From Arsenophonus sp046530935 (GTDB lineage: Bacteria; Pseudomonadota; Gammaproteobacteria; Enterobacterales; Enterobacteriaceae): 64,000 nt of DNA. A program made the position numbers and the translations under genes. Shown in pieces: positions 61,741-64,000 of the stretch. The stretch lies in NCBI GenBank assembly GCA_046530935.1, contig JBHEQW010000001.1, positions 37,055 to 101,054 of the forward strand. Direction: 5' to 3'. The notes beneath the pieces were generated by a model that was given only the letters and a program-made list of their open reading frames with translations, was not told the origin of the DNA and did no database searches. Position 1 is the stretch's first letter. Every line of letters begins with the position of its first letter.

Positions 61741-63080
61741 AGAATTATACTCATTTCTGGTATGAAATGTTTAGGAGATCCTGACATATATCCTACTGAT
61801 TAATTTCCTATTATGATTCTAACAACAGATATGATTGATATGTTATTAAAAATAATACCATACAGCTATTATCGAAACAAGATATTAATTCTAATCCTTT
61901 TCATGAAGATTATCCATAATAGCTATTTATCTCGGTGAACTATACAAACATCTATTGCCGATCTTTAAATTAAAGTGCCAAATCACGGATCATAGTGGCA
62001 AGGGAATATGCTTAAAGATCTTATTTATATACCACTTACTTAAGATGTTCAAAAAAAAGAGTCAAAAACTTGATATTATGGCTTATACCTACAAGGTATC
62101 TCCCACATGTGATTTTCACGAAGCCATTGCTGGAGTATGCTCCTACTCAGGCAAAAAATCCGACAATCTTTATTGCAGTACTATCATCAGTAGACTTAAG
62201 TAGCAATGAGTTGAAGAGCATAGGCACTGGTGGTGTAGTGCTGCTATCTGATTTAAGAAAAATGCTACATTTATAGCAATTTATTTCTTACTCGATGGCT
62301 ATACACACTCCTGCACTCAGGCAGGATGATTGCCTTTTCTTGCTGGTTATTATTATCGTCACTTAAGATAGACGTAAGGAGGAAATTGCGATTAAAGACA
62401 CTTATCGAGAATTGGAAACGAACTTGGCTTAATTTTAATACAGTGTGTTGAGAGTATGTGGCTTAGCCTCTATATCCAAGGTTTGTTATGCGTTATGAAA
62501 TATTATGTTCTAGGTTTTCGTAATATAGTCTAAGCAAAGATATATTTCCAGACATGCACACACCAATGCGCTGTTGTGCACATATAAAAACATGTAATCT
62601 GCTAGTTTCATTCTCAAAAAGGTATGTAAGCGAAAATTAAAGCTTAGCTGTAATGAAAGTCTTCTTAGCAGAGAGCCTTGATGCTGCTAATAACGCTATT
62701 AATATTTTATTGATAAGGTTTTCAACGAAGTATCCATCTTTCAACAAGTGTACATCATGCAATAATAAAGAATCTTTAGAAAGATTGAAAAAAACTGCTT
62801 ATATTCTATGACTTCCAGTCATAGCAGTGTGGTGAGAGTATAAATAAAAAAGAGGAATCTAATTGAATTGGGTTTTGCGAGATTCAAGCTAGCGAAGCCG
62901 CCGCGTGTAAAAAATTGTGGTTATAGAAAACAACCATTTAAATGTTATTTAAGCGATGCTGTAGTCTGTTCAAAGAATAATCATGGTGTAATGTACACCT
63001 TAGCATCATATTACCAGATTTATTTAATAAATAATACAAGATCCAATAAACCGATTCTATCTCTTTTTAGCAATTAAAGT
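61741..63080 (+). mobile_element. IS256-like element remnant
   Basis: KDTYRELETNLA at about 62395-62430 is the VEDGYRESEA block; KFVRFKLAKPP-like and the KQPFKCYLS segment (62930-62960) mark the C-terminus. The 5' part repeats the segment after AACAACAGATATGATTG found at 33.0 and 56.1 kb. Broken throughout. Confidence 0.65.
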
Positions 63081-63870
63081 ATTAATTTTTATCCTTACTT
63101 AAAGAGCGATTTAAATTGCTAACTATAAATAGATTAGTTATCTGTGATATATGTTGAAATAGCTTAATTTTATGCGGAAAAGTCAGCAAAACAAATAGTG
63201 ATTGATGATTTAAAAACAGCGTTGAGTGTATATGACCTCACTGCTTTCTTGCTTCATTGGGGATAGCCAAGATAAATCCACTAATTGTCATTGTTGAAGT
63301 CAATGAAACATTTTCAATGAATTCCGTAAAGGGAGTAAGTGTTAAATATCCAACAGAAAGCCAGAAAATACGGAAGAGAAAGAGATACAAAGAAAGAACG
63401 AATCGCGCTCTTAATTACTAGAGATTGATAGAGTTATATAAGTGAAGTGATGACATTCTTTAAGAGTTTAATTTAGACTCGGTTATGCGTTTTTTTGAGA
63501 TGATCCTAGATAAAAGTGTCCATCCCTTTTTTCTGGTGGAGCTGCTAAAATGATGCAAAATCTTTTTAATGGATCGTGAAATTGTTTTTTTAGTCTAAAT
63601 AAGATTGGATAATCAGAGAGTTATTGGTAAGAAATTCTATATTTAAATCTGAACAGTTATATAAGCTTATTTTAAAAGTATGCCTGATGAGTAGATTACA
63701 TGGCATATTATCCTCTATGTTTATTTGCTGAATTATCTGGCCGGCCTAGAGAAAAGATTGTTTAAAACTACAACAATTGAAGTACAGAGCTAGCTACAAA
63801 TTTTGCTATTAGTAAAAGAAACAACCTTTTATAACATAGTCATAAAAATACAGCCTATATCTATAGATAT
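63081..63870 (+). mobile_element. IS1595-like element remnant
   Basis: The plus strand gives NPLIVIVEVNETFSMNSVKG and YPTESQKIRKRKRYKERTNR (63275-63405), matching the EVDETFFLESFKG block of ISXO2 transposases, then MSRLHGILSSMFIC (63680-63720) equal to the WMRRFNGVATKYL block. It is the clearest N-terminal part of this family in the window. Confidence 0.7.
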
Positions 63871-64000
63871 TAGAAATCTAATTTTTATTATTTTATTTAG
63901 GAATGATAGAAGTATCATAAAATTAGATTATTTACGGAATTTATATTACGTTAAACATATTTATATATATTTTAAATTTTCTGATCAATGGCATATTTTT
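63871..64000. other. AT-rich end of window
   Basis: No gene or element recognisable in the last 130 bp. Confidence 0.4.

Overview
The window reads as chromosome of a gammaproteobacterial (Enterobacterales) insect endosymbiont in an intermediate stage of genome erosion. Intact genes match the enteric proteins nearly residue for residue, gene order is largely enteric (mostly inverted), base composition is strongly AT-rich, and roughly half of the sequence is non-coding debris of dead insertion sequences and pseudogenes. A Morganellaceae/Arsenophonus-like symbiont of a blood- or sap-feeding insect fits best, but this is an inference from style of decay and the retained biotin pathway; the species cannot be fixed from the sequence alone.

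Layout. 1-2.2 kb: the 5' part of polA and engB, separated by a decayed IS481-like element. 2.2-7.4 kb: genetic debris. 7.4-21.2 kb: the complete S10-spc-alpha ribosomal protein superoperon on the minus strand (rpsJ to rplQ, including rpmJ, secY and rpoA), with recognisable S10, spc and alpha promoter/leader regions. 21.5-24.8 kb: IS remnants. 24.8-26.6 kb: the thrU-tyrU-glyT-thrT tRNA operon followed by a dead tufB. 29.8-32.8 kb: coaA, birA, murB. 35.3-40 kb: an rrnB-type operon in which 5S and 23S are intact (23S carries a helix-25 intervening sequence) but 16S has collapsed to about 390 nt. 42-45 kb: mioC pseudogene, the replication origin oriC, mnmG and an rsmG pseudogene. 47.2-55.8 kb: uvrB, the full biotin cluster bioBFCD/bioA around a face-to-face operator, and pgl. 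57.9-61.5 kb: recB. 61.5-64 kb: stacked IS remnants.

How it fits together. The translation, Sec and RNA polymerase core is kept in one transcription block. Biotin synthesis is complete from BioC through BioB, with birA (ligase and repressor) in the window. Two features suggest relaxed biotin control: the operator half-sites flank a ten-unit 10-bp tandem array that places them 97 bp apart, and the BirA helix-turn-helix carries a three-residue insertion. Constitutive biotin supply to the host is a plausible but untested reading.

The debris is dominated by three dead transposase families, recognised from translated fragments: IS256/Mutator (about nine pieces), IS1595/ISXO2 (four) and IS481 (three plus a fragment). 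No copy is intact. Tandem duplications of 17-40 bp are common in non-coding DNA. I found no CRISPR array, no prophage, no toxin-antitoxin pair and no obviously new multi-gene system. The most unusual objects are the 16S pseudogene attached to an intact 23S-5S unit, the expanded bio operator with altered BirA, and the tRNA-tufB/S10 junction.
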